DNA of 64,000 nt from Haberlea rhodopensis (Eukaryota; Streptophyta; Magnoliopsida; Lamiales; Gesneriaceae): NCBI GenBank assembly GCA_907163345.1, contig CAJQUN010000036.1:496001-560000 (forward strand). The letters are read 5' to 3'. Numbering within the stretch: the stretch's first letter is position 1; every line of letters begins with the position of its first letter. The notes beneath the pieces are model-generated. The model was not told the DNA's origin. It made no database searches and was given only the letters and a program-made list of their open reading frames with translations. Position numbers and translations under genes: made by a program. Shown piece by piece: positions 62,858-64,000 of this stretch.

Positions 62858-64000
62858 TAATCGCTTTTATTTTAAACAGTTATTTCCAGTCTAGCGATTT
62901 ATGTACCGCAAGTGCACGGTGTCAAGTTTTAGTATAGATAGGAAGAATACGGATTGTCGAACCCACAGGGACTAACAAGCAAGTATCAAATAAGATGCTT
63001 TTAACTATATTTAACCTACGAAATTGCATGAATAATTAAACTACTAATTAATAAAATTAACTACTAATCCAACCAAGTCAATAAAAGTAAACGAGAAAAA
63101 TCAACTAGAGAAGATTATCGAGACTTTGGCTCACCATTGCAATTCCCTACAATTCTCGATTGAATATTCAAATCTTTCTAAGGTGACGAGTTCTCCCAAT
63201 TTATCTAATACACTCTCTCGAGCTATATTAAACCTAACACCGAATTGTAGTAAGTAACTCTCGTTCACTTATTTAACAATTCAATGTTGCATAAGATCCA
63301 TGAAAACTCATAGCTTTCAATTACTAGAATCTATGGCTATCACGCATGTATTTGACGTCATCTCTCGATCTCGGTCTTAAATCCATGGTATGAGTTATTA
63401 ATTCAGTATCATAAAATCATCTCTCGATCTCAATTACGATACTAACATCATTCAAAGGTGATCAATCCTCTAAAAGCATGAAGAACATAAAACATACGCA
63501 AAGAACTATAAGAATTCAATCATTAAATCATCAAATCGAAGGTTCATAACAACAGATTCGCCTAGCCTCGATAAATAAAATTAGTTCCTCATAATAAATC
63601 AAAGCAAATCAAAACTAATATTAAAAGACAAGAATAAACTCCCGATGTCGACTTCGTTCATAGATCCTTGCTCCTTCTCTTGCTTCCTTCTCGATCGTCT
63701 CTTTTTATCGCCTTGTTGGCTTGTTCCAATTCCTAGGTTGAAGTGGTGATGGTGGATGATGGTGATGAGTGTTGGACGAAGAGTGGAAGATTGGTGGAGG
63801 TTTTGACGTGTGGTGGAGTGAAGGAATTGGCTTGAGGTGGAATTGGGGTGAAGGAGTGTGAAGGAGGCGTGAGGTTTTTTGATGGTGAATGGGTGTGTAG
63901 GAAGGCGTATGGAGGAGGAAAGATGAAGAACGTGTGGTTGGGTTGGAGAAGGGATGGACGTGAGGTGAGATGGTGAAGGAAAGGGGGCTGAGATGGAGGC
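62858..64000 (-). repeat. Diverged Athila-type LTR, running off the window
   Basis: It starts taatcgcttttattttaaac, like the LTR at 54442 (tgatcgctttt...), and follows the same order of blocks (accgcaagtgcacg, gtcaagttt, cccacagggact, ggtgacgagtt). The two are far too different to be a pair from one insertion. Its terminal TG is TA. It abuts the gag sequence directly, with no primer-binding site, so it is an LTR of a second element or solo LTR inserted in, or recombined with, gag. I see no palindrome array up to the window end. Confidence 0.65.

Noticed and set aside
54442..64000. Treating 54442-55962 and 62858-64000 as the LTR pair of one Athila-like element
   Set aside because: They share block order but differ too much to have been identical at insertion, and the right-hand one joins gag without a primer-binding site.

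Overview
The window is nuclear DNA of a flowering plant, and the coding signatures point to a eudicot. The evidence is one intact plant clock and photoperiod gene (FKF1, LOV/F-box/Kelch, with a 2.15 kb intron) set among many nested LTR retrotransposons of plant lineages: Tekay/Del-like chromoviruses, Athila-like gypsy, Angela-like and SIRE-like copia. A PIF/Harbinger relic, a TRIM and a tRNA-derived SINE pair are also present. The style of the SIRE-type extra ORF made me think of an asterid (Lamiales), but that is an impression, not a result. I found no tRNA, rRNA, CRISPR or bacterial operon structure.

Layout. 1-3472: 3' end of a chromovirus (E0) whose 3' LTR is split by a solo LTR; E0 itself sits in a relic gypsy pol on the minus strand (3473-5650). 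6596-8680: a second relic gypsy gag-pol on the plus strand. 8887-17381: a complete LTR element (E2) with a GTTAC target-site duplication, nearly identical 2604-bp LTRs and a wrecked internal region. 17990-18940: Harbinger transposase relic. 19710-19938: tandem SINE-like units. 20251-24268: FKF1 on the minus strand, with its promoter side to the right, including a 57-bp tandem duplication and a cluster of three evening elements near 26.0 kb. 26.1-29.0 kb: AT-rich, gene-poor. 29092-29663: a TRIM with CAATT duplication. 30.0-32.2 kb: eroded SIRE-type LTR carrying an eroded Athila-type LTR. 32.45-33.31 kb: tail of a copia pol.

33314-64000 is a nest. The copia tail is cut by a SIRE-like element (minus; 3' LTR 33314-34409). 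That element is cut by chromovirus E1 (34429-52020, duplication GATGA), and E1 is cut in its integrase by an Angela-like element (40681-49580, duplication TATTC). The SIRE extra ORF resumes at 52.26-54.44 kb and is cut again by an Athila-like element (minus; 3' LTR 54442-55962; third ORF, spacer and pol to 62.8 kb). A diverged LTR of the same superfamily begins at 62858 and runs off the window.

The most unusual signal is a shared sequence architecture. Arrays of the palindrome CGATCGATCG occur in the LTRs of E0, E1, E2 and the Athila-like element, and again in the Athila internal spacer. The palindromes come in pairs whose centres are about 21-22 bp apart, and several pairs have flanks that extend the complementarity to 13-15 bp arms around an 11-13 nt loop. 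Unrelated retrotransposon lineages therefore carry the same array of potential hairpins, mostly eight palindromes per LTR. FKF1 looks like the only functional host protein gene; every retrotransposon pol in view is broken.
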